From the NCBI RefSeq assembly GCF_900111965.1, contig NZ_FOJT01000001.1, positions 524,582 through 588,581 on the forward strand: a stretch of 64,000 nucleotides of DNA. The letters run 5' to 3'. The translations under genes and the position numbers were made by a program. The stretch comes from Flavobacterium swingsii (lineage in GTDB: Bacteria; Bacteroidota; Bacteroidia; Flavobacteriales; Flavobacteriaceae). Under the pieces are notes generated by a model, which saw nothing but the letters and a program-made list of their open reading frames with translations, did no database searches and was not told where the DNA came from. Shown here piece after piece: positions 35,847-47,117 of the stretch (within the stretch, counting starts at the first letter, position 1; each line of letters opens with the position of its first letter).

Positions 35847-38800
35847 TTAATTTCCAAAGTTATATCTAATTGTAAATCCGGCACGAATTGTTGTTAATGG
35901 AAATGAAGTCGAAATAACCGCTTTCGAGAACGAATAATCGAAAAAGAAAAGTGTTGTTAGATTTTTGCTAAAAGAATAATCGGCAGTTAGCTTAGCCGAA
36001 ACAATGTTTTGTCCGCCTGCTAATTGGTTGTTATTGTAATCTAAATTTCTAACTATTGTTTTGTTGTTTCTAAAAGCCACATCTCCTCTTATATTTACAT
36101 CACTTTTTATTTCTCCCGTCGGATTGTCTGCCAATCGTGATTTTATCCTTACATCCTTTATACGATATCCTAGTCCAACAACATACTCGACACCTTTTAG
36201 TTCGGTTAGCAAATTATTATCGAAACTTAACGACATGGTTCGGTCTTTTTTCATTTCGGCAAGAATTTTTATAGAACTTTTCATTTCGAAATCCAATCTA
36301 ACCAATGGACTAAATTGTTCTGATAGATTTACGTTACCAATAATATTTTTGTTTTCAAAATTCCCTCCAGTATCGGTAGATGCGGGATCTGTATATTTGA
36401 AATTAGAACGGTACGAATTTATTGTATAAGCTGCTTTGTATGCGTGTTGCAATGAGAATCTTTTGAACTTGTCTTTAAAAAATTTATATCTCATAAGACC
36501 CGTATATTTTACAGTCCAGTTAGGAATTGGAATGTTTTTGAACGCTCCCAACGACACTCCAGAAGCATCACTTCCTGAATAAGCTGCCAAGAATGATGGT
36601 AATAAAACGGCCTGATTATTTTTTCCGAAACCTACTGGATAACCATAATTTGGATTATTAACATCTGTAACCCTAGGAAAATCTGGAGTTCCGTAAGAAA
36701 TCGTAGCCAATCTATCAGCTACTACAAGTCGGTTTTCTCTGAAATTATCAAATGCTGACGATGTTATTTCGTCACTTGCGGAAAATGCCGTTTTTATTAG
36801 AACAGTCGAGATTGAGAAATTTCCAGAATTATATGGCGAATGTGAGTTGTAAACACCACCAACTGCATCAAACTGTTCTGAGAAATTATCGGCATGAGTT
36901 CTGTCGGCAATTAAATCTATTTTTAAATCTGGAAACAATTCGATATTTGCATTTGCAGTGATTTGCTTGCTTTTTACTTGTGTAAAATTCTGGTTGAACT
37001 CACCATAATTTGTTAACCATCCGTTTTTAGCTGCTTCGAAACGCACATCATCTTGCATCCCGAATACGAATCCTAATGTTGGTCTAGATGAACCCAAGAA
37101 TCCTACCGATGGTAAATAACCTGGCAGCATTGTTCCGCTGGTTTCACTATAATTTATCTGAATATTTTTGATACTTGTAGCCAATCCTATTAATCCATCT
37201 ACAAAAACATTAGGTTTTATTTCTTTAACCTTTGGTTTTGCTACTACTTTTTCTCCTGGTTTCGGAGTAGCTGGTGGTGGAGCTATTGCTTTTGAAGCTT
37301 TCTTTTTATCACCTCTTTTTGTAAATCCAATATATTTATAAAATGTATCCATATTGAACGCTGTATTCAGTTTGTGTGAACTTGCATTTTGGATTGTATT
37401 TCCTAAATCGTAAGTATTACCATCACTCGCCTGAAATGATTGTAATGCCAATGTTGCTCTTTGCCAAGAATAATCTCCGGTATAAGTATAATCAGATTTT
37501 ATAAATGCTAAAGCTGGAATTTTATTTATAGGCAATTCGTAATTAGCTGTTAGCTGTTGCGAATGTTGGTTTGGTTCTCCAATATTCCAATAATCGTCCC
37601 AAATGGTAAAACTATCGATAGGATCATTATTTGCATCTAAATAATTTCTAACCAAATTTGCTGTCGTTGCCGTATAATTAACTCGCAAACTTTTAGTCAA
37701 ATTATAATTGAATCCATAATTATAATTGAACATATTATTACGTTTGTACAATGGCGAAAGTTCGATTCCTTGCACCTCAATTTGTCGGTATTGTTGCTTA
37801 TTATATTGTCGTAAAATAGTAGAACTAAAGTTGATACTTGTTGGTAAATAATTAAAATTAAAATCGCTTAGCATTTTCCAATAAGTGCTTTTCTTTACGA
37901 ATTTTTTATTTTTGAATGGCTCTACTGCTTTTGGTTGAAACGTATACGCATAATCGGCAGAGGTTCTTACTTGTTGGTCTAACAATCCTTCTATTTCAAA
38001 ATCATGGTGTTCGATTTCGTTAAACGAATAGGAAACAGTTAAGTTTTCTGGATCATAAACGTGCTGTTTTTGTTCGGCTCCACGGTCTTTTCTTACCCCA
38101 ATAAAGTTGATGCTTTTTCTTTTTGTAAAATCAATTGCTCTGTTTTTGTATTCTGCTTTGTCTTCAGCATCAGTGGTTACATCTAGCAGTTGTTTTAGCT
38201 TAATATCTTGGTTAAAAGGGTCATATTCTGGCGTAATTATTTCTTCGCCAATACCATAATTAAATGGTAAGTTTATACCCCATTTTTTAGGCAACAATTT
38301 ACCTAAATTTATGTTTGTAACAATATCATACTGCTTGGTATCTTCGCGACTACGCTCATTCGGACTTTGTTCTAGCGAGCCAAAACCTATCGTATTCATT
38401 CTTCCTGTTGCAGAAAGCGTCATAAAATCGGCAAAATTGGTATCTAGACTTGCAATAGCGGCCATACCTCCTTTGTTATCTACATCGGCAAGACGAAGTT
38501 CGTTAAACCAAACTTCACCACGTGCATAATCGGTTGTACTTGGGTTTTTGATACCCATCATTAATGTTCTTACATAACCAAAGTTTGGATTTCCTTTGAT
38601 ACCTATTCGCATTTTATCTTCTACCAAAGAAGGATTTACAAGTCCATCACCAACTACATCTTGATAAAAAATTCCGTTAGGATCTGGTGGCGAATTAACA
38701 CCCCCGTTTATTTTTAAAATTTTAAGTTGGGTTAACAAAGCAGTTTGTATGTCTATTTCATTAATCGCTGGCCAAATATCCGTTGGTGATGAACTTCCGT

Positions 38801-41800
38801 GTTGTGTTACTTTTAGAGGCATTTCTATTTGATAGAAATTATTTGTAAAATCGTTTCCAAAACGAATAAAAGCCACCATGTCATTGTCTTTTAAATCGGC
38901 AGAATTTCCGGGTAAAGATTCTGCGTGTAAGAACATTTTTAGTTTTTTGTACTGACGCATATCTACATCGACATTTTTGAAAACTGCTCTAGAATCTTCT
39001 GCTTCTAATCCGTCGCTTAGTGTTTGTGCAGATGCTTTGTTATAAACTTTTAACGAAAGTGATTGCTCATTTTGTTTGAGTACTGAATTGTTATTGTATA
39101 ATTCTTCACGCTCTACTGCTGGAGGTGAAACATATCTTATAGGCAATCTGCTACTATTTTCTTCGATATTTACAGCCGTCACATCGAAACCTGTTGGGTC
39201 GTCTGCGAGATCAATATCAGAAGCTTGAAGTGTATTATTATATCTTCTCCATTCGCCACGAACTAAATCTAAGGCACCCAAACGAACAGTAACATTATCC
39301 GCAAATTCTGACATAAACATACGCATAAAACGTATCGATCTAAAATCTGAAATACCGCCTTCAATATTTGCTGCCGTTGCTTCTAGAATAGGAATTTTAA
39401 ATTGTATCCATCTTGCTTCTGTAGTGTTTCCGTTTGGAAGTGCAACTTGTGTTACTCTTTCATCAACAACATAAGTATCTCCAACTTGAATATTTGGTTT
39501 AATATCTACCGAAAATTTATAATACGCATCAATCGTATTCATGGTATTATCTCTGTTAATATCTTCTACGTCGGGCGCGGTGGTAGAACCTCTATTGGTA
39601 TCCGAAACATTTACTGGCGAATTGCCTTCTAATCCGTTATAACTTTTATATCTATCGGTAATAGAACCCGAAGCACTTAGGAAATATTGGTAATTGTCTT
39701 GTGCTGGATCTGGCCCTGCAAAAGTTGGATATTTTGCATTTTCTTCGGCATCTGACAATCCGTTAAGACCTACATCTTGTTGTGCTCTATTGGCTTCGTT
39801 TGTATCGAAAGCATAAATTAATGATTGTGATGCTGGAACTTTACCCCAATTTGTATCGATTACATTTGGGTTAGCTCCGCCGGCTGGCAATCCGTTTTCG
39901 TATAATTTTCGTCCATCTTTAAGAACGTCTTCAGAGATTTCACCTAAATTAAACGTTAGTTTTCCCACATTAGCAGGATTTGTATCGCTTGCTGTACCAA
40001 AATAAGGATCTAGCATCCAAAACTGAATGTACTCTACATTTGCTTGTTCGAAATTTGTTGAAGAAATAGAACGCATAATTCCCCCAAAGTTATCTTGTGG
40101 TGTTGGCAAAGTATTTCCTGTTGCTGATGCATTAAAGTTGTATGGTCCACGTTCGGCAGGATAATAAGTCATATCTAATGTAGAAACGACGGTGGTTTCT
40201 CCAACTGCAATATCGGTATTTGGATACAATTCTGTACTATAAATTCTTCTGGTATTATTTCTAGAAATATCATTATCATCTAATCCTGCTGGTCGCTCTC
40301 CTGTATAAAAAGTAGGATCGATAGAATACCAGGACATTCTTGCTCTCTTGTCATTGTATGTCAAATTATTTTCTGGTATTTCTCCACCAAATCCTACTGG
40401 CGAACTGGACAAACTCCAAGCAAAAGGCGACTTCATGTCTATTGTAGATTGCGAACCTTCAAAATCATCAACATATACGGTTGCTTCTCCTTCAAACTGA
40501 TCTGTTTTTGGTGTTCCTGGTTTTAGGAAAGCAACCTCTCCTCTGAAGGATAAATTAGAAGGAACATCGGTATCTAAATTAGGTAATTTATTAACTAATC
40601 TGGTAAAAAACGGAATTTCGGTTGAAAAATTCCCGTTAGCTCCAAAAATAGTATTGTTTATAGATTCTTGACCATAATTTGTTTTTTGGGTGAATGGCCT
40701 TTCGGTCATTTTTAAATATGTGGCACCAATTTGAAACTTATCAGAAAATTTATGTTCTACATTAATCCCCATAAATCTTCGGGTTTGCTGACCAAAAACT
40801 GCATTATTTTCGACCGAAACACTGATAGGCGTTCCTGAAGCCTGTAATGATGGGTCGAGAATTTGCACACGTCCCGCCTGATAATTAACACTATAATCGA
40901 CTCCTTCTTGTAAGACTCTTCCGCCAGCAGTAACTACTACAGAACCACGAGGCACATTTGCAGCACCAAGAGAAATTCCTTCCCCACCACTAGATTTGTA
41001 TTTTCCTTTAAGCTGGAATTTGTTTTTATCACTTTCTTGCAAAGCTTGTGTTTGCGTTTTGCGATACAAACTTGAGAAAACATACTTTTTTTGATTGGCA
41101 TTATAAGTATTTACATCTGTATAGTCTTCTAAAGAAGCTGGATTTTTTAATTTATCAAAAAGAAGTTCTCCAAATGGTTCTTTGGTTGTAAAAATGATTC
41201 GACCGTTTTGAGCATCGACCGTTAGACCAGATACAAAATCGAAAAAACCATCTCCTTTTTTCTGAGGATCGTTATTATAATCTAATCTATCCATATTAAA
41301 AACCCTTAACAAAGGCGTTCTTGTAACCTCATTTTCCGGTAATGGATTTGCGGGAAAAGGATTTCCGGCTACTTCAGAAATATAATTTAACGGTGATGGA
41401 TCAGAATATAAGATATTGAATTTAAAATCTTTCGCATCTAACTGATATGCCCCTGGTATTTGATAAATATTTTTCATCATCAAGTTCCAAGCTGGTTTGG
41501 TTACACTGGCTAAATTTCCTTTTAGCATTTTAAGAATCAAACTTTTCGTGGTAGGAACTCCTGTTCCGCTTACATTTGTTGCATCTACACCATCGGTTCC
41601 AAATTCCCCTACTTGATATACTTTGTCGCCAATCGTATATTGGTACGCCACGGCAAGAACCTCATCGTTAGACAATCTTTGGTTTAACGACACATAACCC
41701 AATTGTGTATTGAACGTATATTCGTTGGGTGTTAATTTTCTTGCATTTTCTAATTTAGCATAGTCTGTTCCTTCAGATGGCGATGGCGAAACACCATTAA

Positions 41801-43070
41801 AACCCTGACCAGCGGTTGCAATTTCTCTAATTAATGAGTTTAAATTACTATTTCCAATGCCTATTTTTGAGGGGTCGAAATTATTATTTGCATTATTTGA
41901 TGGTGTGTCTGGTGTGGCGTTAAAAAATGTGACTGGCGGTGTTATTCCAACAATCTGAGCATCTGTAAATCCTGTAAGTCTAGCTTCTCCTAAATCTTGT
42001 AAGGCAACAACATTTCTTAAATTATTCCCGTCAGACGATGTATTTACTCGATTTTGCCTGTTGGTAATCCAGACTTCCATTCGGGTAATTTGCACTCTCG
42101 AATCGATAACTGGATAATTTTTTAATGCATCATCATATTTGCTTCTAAAATATTGTGATAAGAAAAAGTGTCTGTCGGCATCATAATCTAATCCAAAAAG
42201 ATTAAATTCTGAGATTGCTCCGCCTCCTTCAGAAACAACAGTTTTTGTTTGAGATTTTTGTTCAGAAAAAATACCTGTAACAGTTGTTTTTCCGAATTGA
42301 AACTGTGCTTTTACACCAAATAAACTTTGTGCACCACGAATTAACGTACTGTTTAGTGGCATACTTACGTTACCAACTTCTATTTTTTGAAGAATATCAT
42401 CTTCCGTTGGCGTGTATTCTAATTTTATTAAATTTTGAAAGGCAAAAGTAGATTCGGTATCATAATTTGCATTTACTTTTAATCTTGTTCCTATTTTCCC
42501 TAATAAGCTTAAACTAATTCGTTGGTCGAAATCGAACGTGGTACTTTTTCTGTTTCTTGGCGAAAATGACGGATTATCTTGTTTAGAATAACGCATTCCT
42601 AAATCGATTTCGACAGTTCCAGTTGGTTTTACATCGATGGTATTACTTCCAAAAATAGATTCGAACAATCCTGATTTTATATAATATCTTGGTAATAAAT
42701 CTTTTTGAGCATCTTTACTTGCTGCCTTTTTACCATCAATTGCATCAGATTTTTTTTGAAAATAATCTCGCATGGCTTCTCTCGAGATTAATTCTTGATA
42801 TTCTTTTGGTGTTAAAACAATCGGATAATTTATGTTAAATCCTTCAAATGTTTTGGTATAAATATACCTATCGGTAATTGGATCGTAAGTGTAAGCTTCT
42901 AGAATACTATTCGGATTTTGGAGTTGCAAACTTCCTGTATTATATCCTTTTACGGTATCTTGAACTTCTGGAGTTATTTGCGCATTAACAGTAATTGAAA
43001 CGAAAAAAAGCAGTAGAAAAATACTGTTTTTAATGAATAAACCCGAATAATATGAACTAAATTGTTTCAA
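35847..43070 (-). CDS. sprA: type IX secretion translocon SprA (gliding protein)
   Basis: A giant outer-membrane protein of 2407 residues. In Flavobacterium johnsoniae SprA is the type IX secretion channel, a 36-strand single-chain barrel, and is needed for gliding. It has a signal peptide (about 1-30, ending TVNAQ) and strand-rich sequence throughout, with many alternating aromatic barrel strands and a C-terminal strand ending GFTIRYNFGN. A short Pro/Ala/Lys-rich stretch (about residues 1915-1945) is a likely loop. The length matches the family. It follows ruvA by three bases, and gcvH lies 68 bases downstream. Confidence 0.96.
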   Translation of the reverse strand: MKQFSSYYSGLFIKNSIFLLLFFVSITVNAQITPEVQDTVKGYNTGSLQLQNPNSILEAYTYDPITDRYIYTKTFEGFNINYPIVLTPKEYQELISREAMRDYFQKKSDAIDGKKAASKDAQKDLLPRYYIKSGLFESIFGSNTIDVKPTGTVEIDLGMRYSKQDNPSFSPRNRKSTTFDFDQRISLSLLGKIGTRLKVNANYDTESTFAFQNLIKLEYTPTEDDILQKIEVGNVSMPLNSTLIRGAQSLFGVKAQFQFGKTTVTGIFSEQKSQTKTVVSEGGGAISEFNLFGLDYDADRHFFLSQYFRSKYDDALKNYPVIDSRVQITRMEVWITNRQNRVNTSSDGNNLRNVVALQDLGEARLTGFTDAQIVGITPPVTFFNATPDTPSNNANNNFDPSKIGIGNSNLNSLIREIATAGQGFNGVSPSPSEGTDYAKLENARKLTPNEYTFNTQLGYVSLNQRLSNDEVLAVAYQYTIGDKVYQVGEFGTDGVDATNVSGTGVPTTKSLILKMLKGNLASVTKPAWNLMMKNIYQIPGAYQLDAKDFKFNILYSDPSPLNYISEVAGNPFPANPLPENEVTRTPLLRVFNMDRLDYNNDPQKKGDGFFDFVSGLTVDAQNGRIIFTTKEPFGELLFDKLKNPASLEDYTDVNTYNANQKKYVFSSLYRKTQTQALQESDKNKFQLKGKYKSSGGEGISLGAANVPRGSVVVTAGGRVLQEGVDYSVNYQAGRVQILDPSLQASGTPISVSVENNAVFGQQTRRFMGINVEHKFSDKFQIGATYLKMTERPFTQKTNYGQESINNTIFGANGNFSTEIPFFTRLVNKLPNLDTDVPSNLSFRGEVAFLKPGTPKTDQFEGEATVYVDDFEGSQSTIDMKSPFAWSLSSSPVGFGGEIPENNLTYNDKRARMSWYSIDPTFYTGERPAGLDDNDISRNNTRRIYSTELYPNTDIAVGETTVVSTLDMTYYPAERGPYNFNASATGNTLPTPQDNFGGIMRSISSTNFEQANVEYIQFWMLDPYFGTASDTNPANVGKLTFNLGEISEDVLKDGRKLYENGLPAGGANPNVIDTNWGKVPASQSLIYAFDTNEANRAQQDVGLNGLSDAEENAKYPTFAGPDPAQDNYQYFLSASGSITDRYKSYNGLEGNSPVNVSDTNRGSTTAPDVEDINRDNTMNTIDAYYKFSVDIKPNIQVGDTYVVDERVTQVALPNGNTTEARWIQFKIPILEATAANIEGGISDFRSIRFMRMFMSEFADNVTVRLGALDLVRGEWRRYNNTLQASDIDLADDPTGFDVTAVNIEENSSRLPIRYVSPPAVEREELYNNNSVLKQNEQSLSLKVYNKASAQTLSDGLEAEDSRAVFKNVDVDMRQYKKLKMFLHAESLPGNSADLKDNDMVAFIRFGNDFTNNFYQIEMPLKVTQHGSSSPTDIWPAINEIDIQTALLTQLKILKINGGVNSPPDPNGIFYQDVVGDGLVNPSLVEDKMRIGIKGNPNFGYVRTLMMGIKNPSTTDYARGEVWFNELRLADVDNKGGMAAIASLDTNFADFMTLSATGRMNTIGFGSLEQSPNERSREDTKQYDIVTNINLGKLLPKKWGINLPFNYGIGEEIITPEYDPFNQDIKLKQLLDVTTDAEDKAEYKNRAIDFTKRKSINFIGVRKDRGAEQKQHVYDPENLTVSYSFNEIEHHDFEIEGLLDQQVRTSADYAYTFQPKAVEPFKNKKFVKKSTYWKMLSDFNFNYLPTSINFSSTILRQYNKQQYRQIEVQGIELSPLYKRNNMFNYNYGFNYNLTKSLRVNYTATTANLVRNYLDANNDPIDSFTIWDDYWNIGEPNQHSQQLTANYELPINKIPALAFIKSDYTYTGDYSWQRATLALQSFQASDGNTYDLGNTIQNASSHKLNTAFNMDTFYKYIGFTKRGDKKKASKAIAPPPATPKPGEKVVAKPKVKEIKPNVFVDGLIGLATSIKNIQINYSETSGTMLPGYLPSVGFLGSSRPTLGFVFGMQDDVRFEAAKNGWLTNYGEFNQNFTQVKSKQITANANIELFPDLKIDLIADRTHADNFSEQFDAVGGVYNSHSPYNSGNFSISTVLIKTAFSASDEITSSAFDNFRENRLVVADRLATISYGTPDFPRVTDVNNPNYGYPVGFGKNNQAVLLPSFLAAYSGSDASGVSLGAFKNIPIPNWTVKYTGLMRYKFFKDKFKRFSLQHAYKAAYTINSYRSNFKYTDPASTDTGGNFENKNIIGNVNLSEQFSPLVRLDFEMKSSIKILAEMKKDRTMSLSFDNNLLTELKGVEYVVGLGYRIKDVRIKSRLADNPTGEIKSDVNIRGDVAFRNNKTIVRNLDYNNNQLAGGQNIVSAKLTADYSFSKNLTTLFFFDYSFSKAVISTSFPLTTIRAGFTIRYNFGN

Positions 43071-43073
43071 CGA

Positions 43074-43655
43074 TTATAAATTTTTTAAGGCTTGTTTGAT
43101 AATAGTTTCTACAGTTGCATCTGGCATTGTTGCGACGATTTTTTCGACAACTTTTTCTGCCGATTTTCTGACAAATCCTAATACTTCTAATGCAGATAAC
43201 GCTTCATCTTTATTTGTATTGTTTTGTGACATAGAAACTTCGTCTAAATCATACAGTTTTAACACTTTTTCTTTCAAATCGAGAATGGTTCGTTGGGCAG
43301 TTTTTGCGCCAATTCCTTTAATCGATTGAATCGTTCCTACATCGCCAGAACCAATGGCATTGATAATTTGTTTTGGCTCGATTGATGATAACATTGTACG
43401 TGCAATATTAGCTCCTATTCCCGAAACCGAAATGAGTAATTTAAAAATTTCTTTTTCAGATTTTTCGACAAAACCGTATAACGAATGACTGTCTTCCTTT
43501 ATTATTAGGTGGGTAAAAAGTTTGATGAAATCTGTCGCAGGCAATAATCCATAAGTGTGTAGCGAAATATTTACAATATAACCAACACCGTTACAGTCTA
43601 TTACAACTTCGGTTGGTGATTTTTCGACTAATTTCCCTTGAATGTGTGCTATCAT
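43074..43655 (-). CDS. ruvA: Holliday junction DNA helicase RuvA
   Basis: Binds Holliday junctions as a tetramer and loads RuvB for branch migration. The N-terminal OB domain (about 1-64, starting MIAHIQGKLVEKSP), the helix-hairpin-helix region (LLISVSGIGANIARTML and IGSGDVGTIQSIKGIGAKTAQRTI) and the C-terminal domain III (about 145-193) are all present. At 193 residues it is complete. It is directly upstream of sprA (three bases), while ruvB is 4 kb away on the same strand. A TATATTTG box at 43682-43675 may be its -7 element. Confidence 0.96.
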   Translation of the reverse strand: MIAHIQGKLVEKSPTEVVIDCNGVGYIVNISLHTYGLLPATDFIKLFTHLIIKEDSHSLYGFVEKSEKEIFKLLISVSGIGANIARTMLSSIEPKQIINAIGSGDVGTIQSIKGIGAKTAQRTILDLKEKVLKLYDLDEVSMSQNNTNKDEALSALEVLGFVRKSAEKVVEKIVATMPDATVETIIKQALKNL

Positions 43656-43727
43656 AAATAAAATCGTAAACCTTCAAATATACTAATTTTCTCGAATTTT
43701 AATTAACTTTTCAGACCAACTACTTGA

Positions 43728-46043
43728 TTATTCGATTAAACTATTATTTTCATTTTTCTTGTTAGATTTCAATTTCTTCTCTTTTTCTTGTGCATCAACA
43801 GCGGCAACAGCAGCCATATTTACCATTTCTTCTACGCTTGCGCCTAATTGAAAAATGTGAACTGGTTTGTCCATTCCTAACATTATAGGTCCTATTGAAT
43901 CTACTTTGTACAATTCTTTTAGCATTTTATAGGTAATGTTTGCCGATTCTAAATTTGGAAAAATAAGTGTATTTACTTTGTGTCCCACTAATTTAGAAAA
44001 CGGAAATTTACTTTTTAGCATATCTGGATTTAAGGCAAAATCTGTCTGGATCTCACCATCAACAATCAAATCTGGATATTCGTTATGAAGATACGAAACT
44101 GCTTCACGGACTTTTGCTGCGCTTTCGTTATTTGAAGAACCAAAATTTGAAAAAGAAACCATTGCGATTATTGGTTCCATACCAAACATCTTTACCGTTT
44201 TCGCAGTCATTAAAGCAATTTTTGCTAAATCGTCAGAACTTGGATTTGGATTTATCGCTGTGTCCGACAAAAACATAGGCCCACGAGCGGTCATCATCAT
44301 ATTTGTAGTAGCAATTCGGGTAACTCCAGGTGCTTTTCCGATGAGTTCCATCATAGGTTTTACTACGGTTGGATAACTTCGAGAATAACCTGTAACCAAT
44401 GCGTCTGCTTCGCCTTCCTTGACCATCATTGCGGCAAAATAGTTGCGTTCTCGCATCCATTTTTGAGCGTCTAATAATGATATTCCTCTGCGACGACGAG
44501 ATTTCCAGTATATTTCGGCAAAATGCAATCTTCTGGCGTCTTCTTCTTTTGTTTTTGGATCAAAAATAGCGACTTCGGCATCAAAACCTATTTCTTCTTT
44601 TAACTCTAAAATAATTTCTTTGTTTCCTAATAAAATTGGAATTCCTATGCCTTCTTCGTGTACAATTTGAGCTGCTTTCAACACATCTAGATGATCTGCT
44701 TCGGCAAAAATAATTCGTTTTTTATCGGTTTTAGCTCTATTGGCCAACAAACGAACCATTTTATTATCAGATCCCAATCGTTCTAATAAATCTTCTTTGT
44801 ATTTTTCCCAATCGGTGATTTCTATTTGGGCAACACCGCTTTCCATTGCAGCTTTTGCTACGGCTGGCGCTACTTCAGTTATTAATCTTGGATCGAAAGG
44901 CTTTGGAATAATATAATCTCTACCAAAATTCAATTTGGTTTCTCCGTAAGCGATATTTACTTGCTCCGGAACCGATTGTTTTGCTAGACAAGCCAAAGCT
45001 TTTACAGCAGCCATTTTCATAGCTTCATTAATTTTTGTAGCTCTCACATCGAGTGCGCCACGAAAAATATAAGGAAATCCTAAAACGTTATTTACTTGAT
45101 TAGGAAAATCAGAACGACCCGTTGCCATGATAATGTCTTTACGAGTAGCAATGGCAAGATTATAATCGATTTCTGGTGTTGGATTTGCCATGGCAAAAAC
45201 GATTGGATCGTTTGCCATTCCTAACAACATTTCTGGCGTAAGAATATTTCCTGCAGAAAGTCCCAAGAAAACATCAGCACCAATTAATGCTTGATGCAAA
45301 TTGATATTTGGTTTTGCTTTAGAATATCTTTTTTGCAAATCAGACAAATCGGTTCTTTCCGAAGAAAGCACGCCATCTTTGTCGAACATGATAATATTGT
45401 CTGGATTTACTCCTAAAAGCACGTATAAATTAGCGCAAGCCAATGCAGCGGAACCTGCTCCAGAAACAACTAATTTAACTGTTTCAATTTTTTTATCGGC
45501 AAGTTCTAATGCGTTTAACAAAGCTGCTGATGAGATAATAGCCGTTCCGTGCTGGTCATCGTGCATGACCGGAATATTGAGTTCTTCGACCAATCGTCTC
45601 TCTATCTCGAAAGATTCCGGCGCTTTGATATCTTCTAAATTAATTCCTCCAAATGTTGGCGCAATAGCTTTTACTGTTTCTACAAACTTATCAATATCTG
45701 TAGCATCAACTTCGATATCAAAAACATCAATATCTGAGAAAATTTTAAACAATAAAGCTTTTCCTTCCATTACTGGTTTCGAAGCTTCTGGACCAATATT
45801 TCCGAGCCCTAAAACGGCCGTTCCATTGGTAATTACGGCAACTAGATTTCCTTTAGCTGTATATTTATAAACATTATTAACGTCTTTTGCGATTTCAAGA
45901 CAAGGTTCTGCCACCCCTGGCGAATAAGCCAATGACAGATCACGTTGCGTTGCGTATTTTTTTGTAGGAACAACCTGAATTTTTCCTGGTGTAGGTTTAG
46001 CGTGATATAGTAATGCTTCTCTTCTTTTGTTATCTTTTGGCAT
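43728..46043 (-). CDS. maeB: NADP-dependent malic enzyme, MaeB type
   Basis: Oxidative decarboxylation of malate to pyruvate with NADP. The 771 residues comprise a malic N domain (about 1-165), an NAD(P)-binding domain (about 165-415, with VSGAGSAALACANLY) and a C-terminal phosphotransacetylase-like domain (about 430-760) that is regulatory in MaeB. Motifs include YSPGVAEPC, TNGTAVLGLGNIG and VMHDDQHGTAI. The size is that of the MaeB fusion type, not the short MaeA. It stands alone between ruvA and queG. Confidence 0.95.
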   Translation of the reverse strand: MPKDNKRREALLYHAKPTPGKIQVVPTKKYATQRDLSLAYSPGVAEPCLEIAKDVNNVYKYTAKGNLVAVITNGTAVLGLGNIGPEASKPVMEGKALLFKIFSDIDVFDIEVDATDIDKFVETVKAIAPTFGGINLEDIKAPESFEIERRLVEELNIPVMHDDQHGTAIISSAALLNALELADKKIETVKLVVSGAGSAALACANLYVLLGVNPDNIIMFDKDGVLSSERTDLSDLQKRYSKAKPNINLHQALIGADVFLGLSAGNILTPEMLLGMANDPIVFAMANPTPEIDYNLAIATRKDIIMATGRSDFPNQVNNVLGFPYIFRGALDVRATKINEAMKMAAVKALACLAKQSVPEQVNIAYGETKLNFGRDYIIPKPFDPRLITEVAPAVAKAAMESGVAQIEITDWEKYKEDLLERLGSDNKMVRLLANRAKTDKKRIIFAEADHLDVLKAAQIVHEEGIGIPILLGNKEIILELKEEIGFDAEVAIFDPKTKEEDARRLHFAEIYWKSRRRRGISLLDAQKWMRERNYFAAMMVKEGEADALVTGYSRSYPTVVKPMMELIGKAPGVTRIATTNMMMTARGPMFLSDTAINPNPSSDDLAKIALMTAKTVKMFGMEPIIAMVSFSNFGSSNNESAAKVREAVSYLHNEYPDLIVDGEIQTDFALNPDMLKSKFPFSKLVGHKVNTLIFPNLESANITYKMLKELYKVDSIGPIMLGMDKPVHIFQLGASVEEMVNMAAVAAVDAQEKEKKLKSNKKNENNSLIE

Positions 46044-46106
46044 ATTTTAAAATTACTATGAATTTACAAAGTTAAAATATGCATTGGAACAATGAAATTT
46101 TTATTG

Positions 46107-47039
<933 letters not shown>

Positions 47040-47040
47040 T

Positions 47041-47117
47041 TAGGGATTGAAGCGATATCCTTTTTGAGGCACGAAAAAAGATAAAGCGGAAAGCCCGACC
47101 CGAAGGGAAATGCCCTA
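47041..47117 (-). repeat. dispersed intergenic element, variant copy E
   Basis: It shares the order of blocks with copies A-D (GGATatcGCt, an A/T-rich hairpin arm, CGCTtTATCTTTT, terminal complementary arms), but with a different outer stem TAGGG/CCCTA and inner stem CTTTTT/AAAAAAG. It fills the gap between ruvB and queG, and the ruvB stop TAG is its first triplet on the minus strand. Confidence 0.55.

Noticed and set aside
45301..45870. 189-codon plus-strand frame opposite the malic enzyme gene
   Set aside because: It is antisense to conserved coding sequence, has no recognisable domain and looks like a codon-bias shadow.
43728..46043. Phosphate acetyltransferase activity for the C-terminal domain of the malic enzyme
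   Set aside because: In characterised MaeB enzymes this domain is regulatory. Fusion to a complete malic enzyme argues for that role here.
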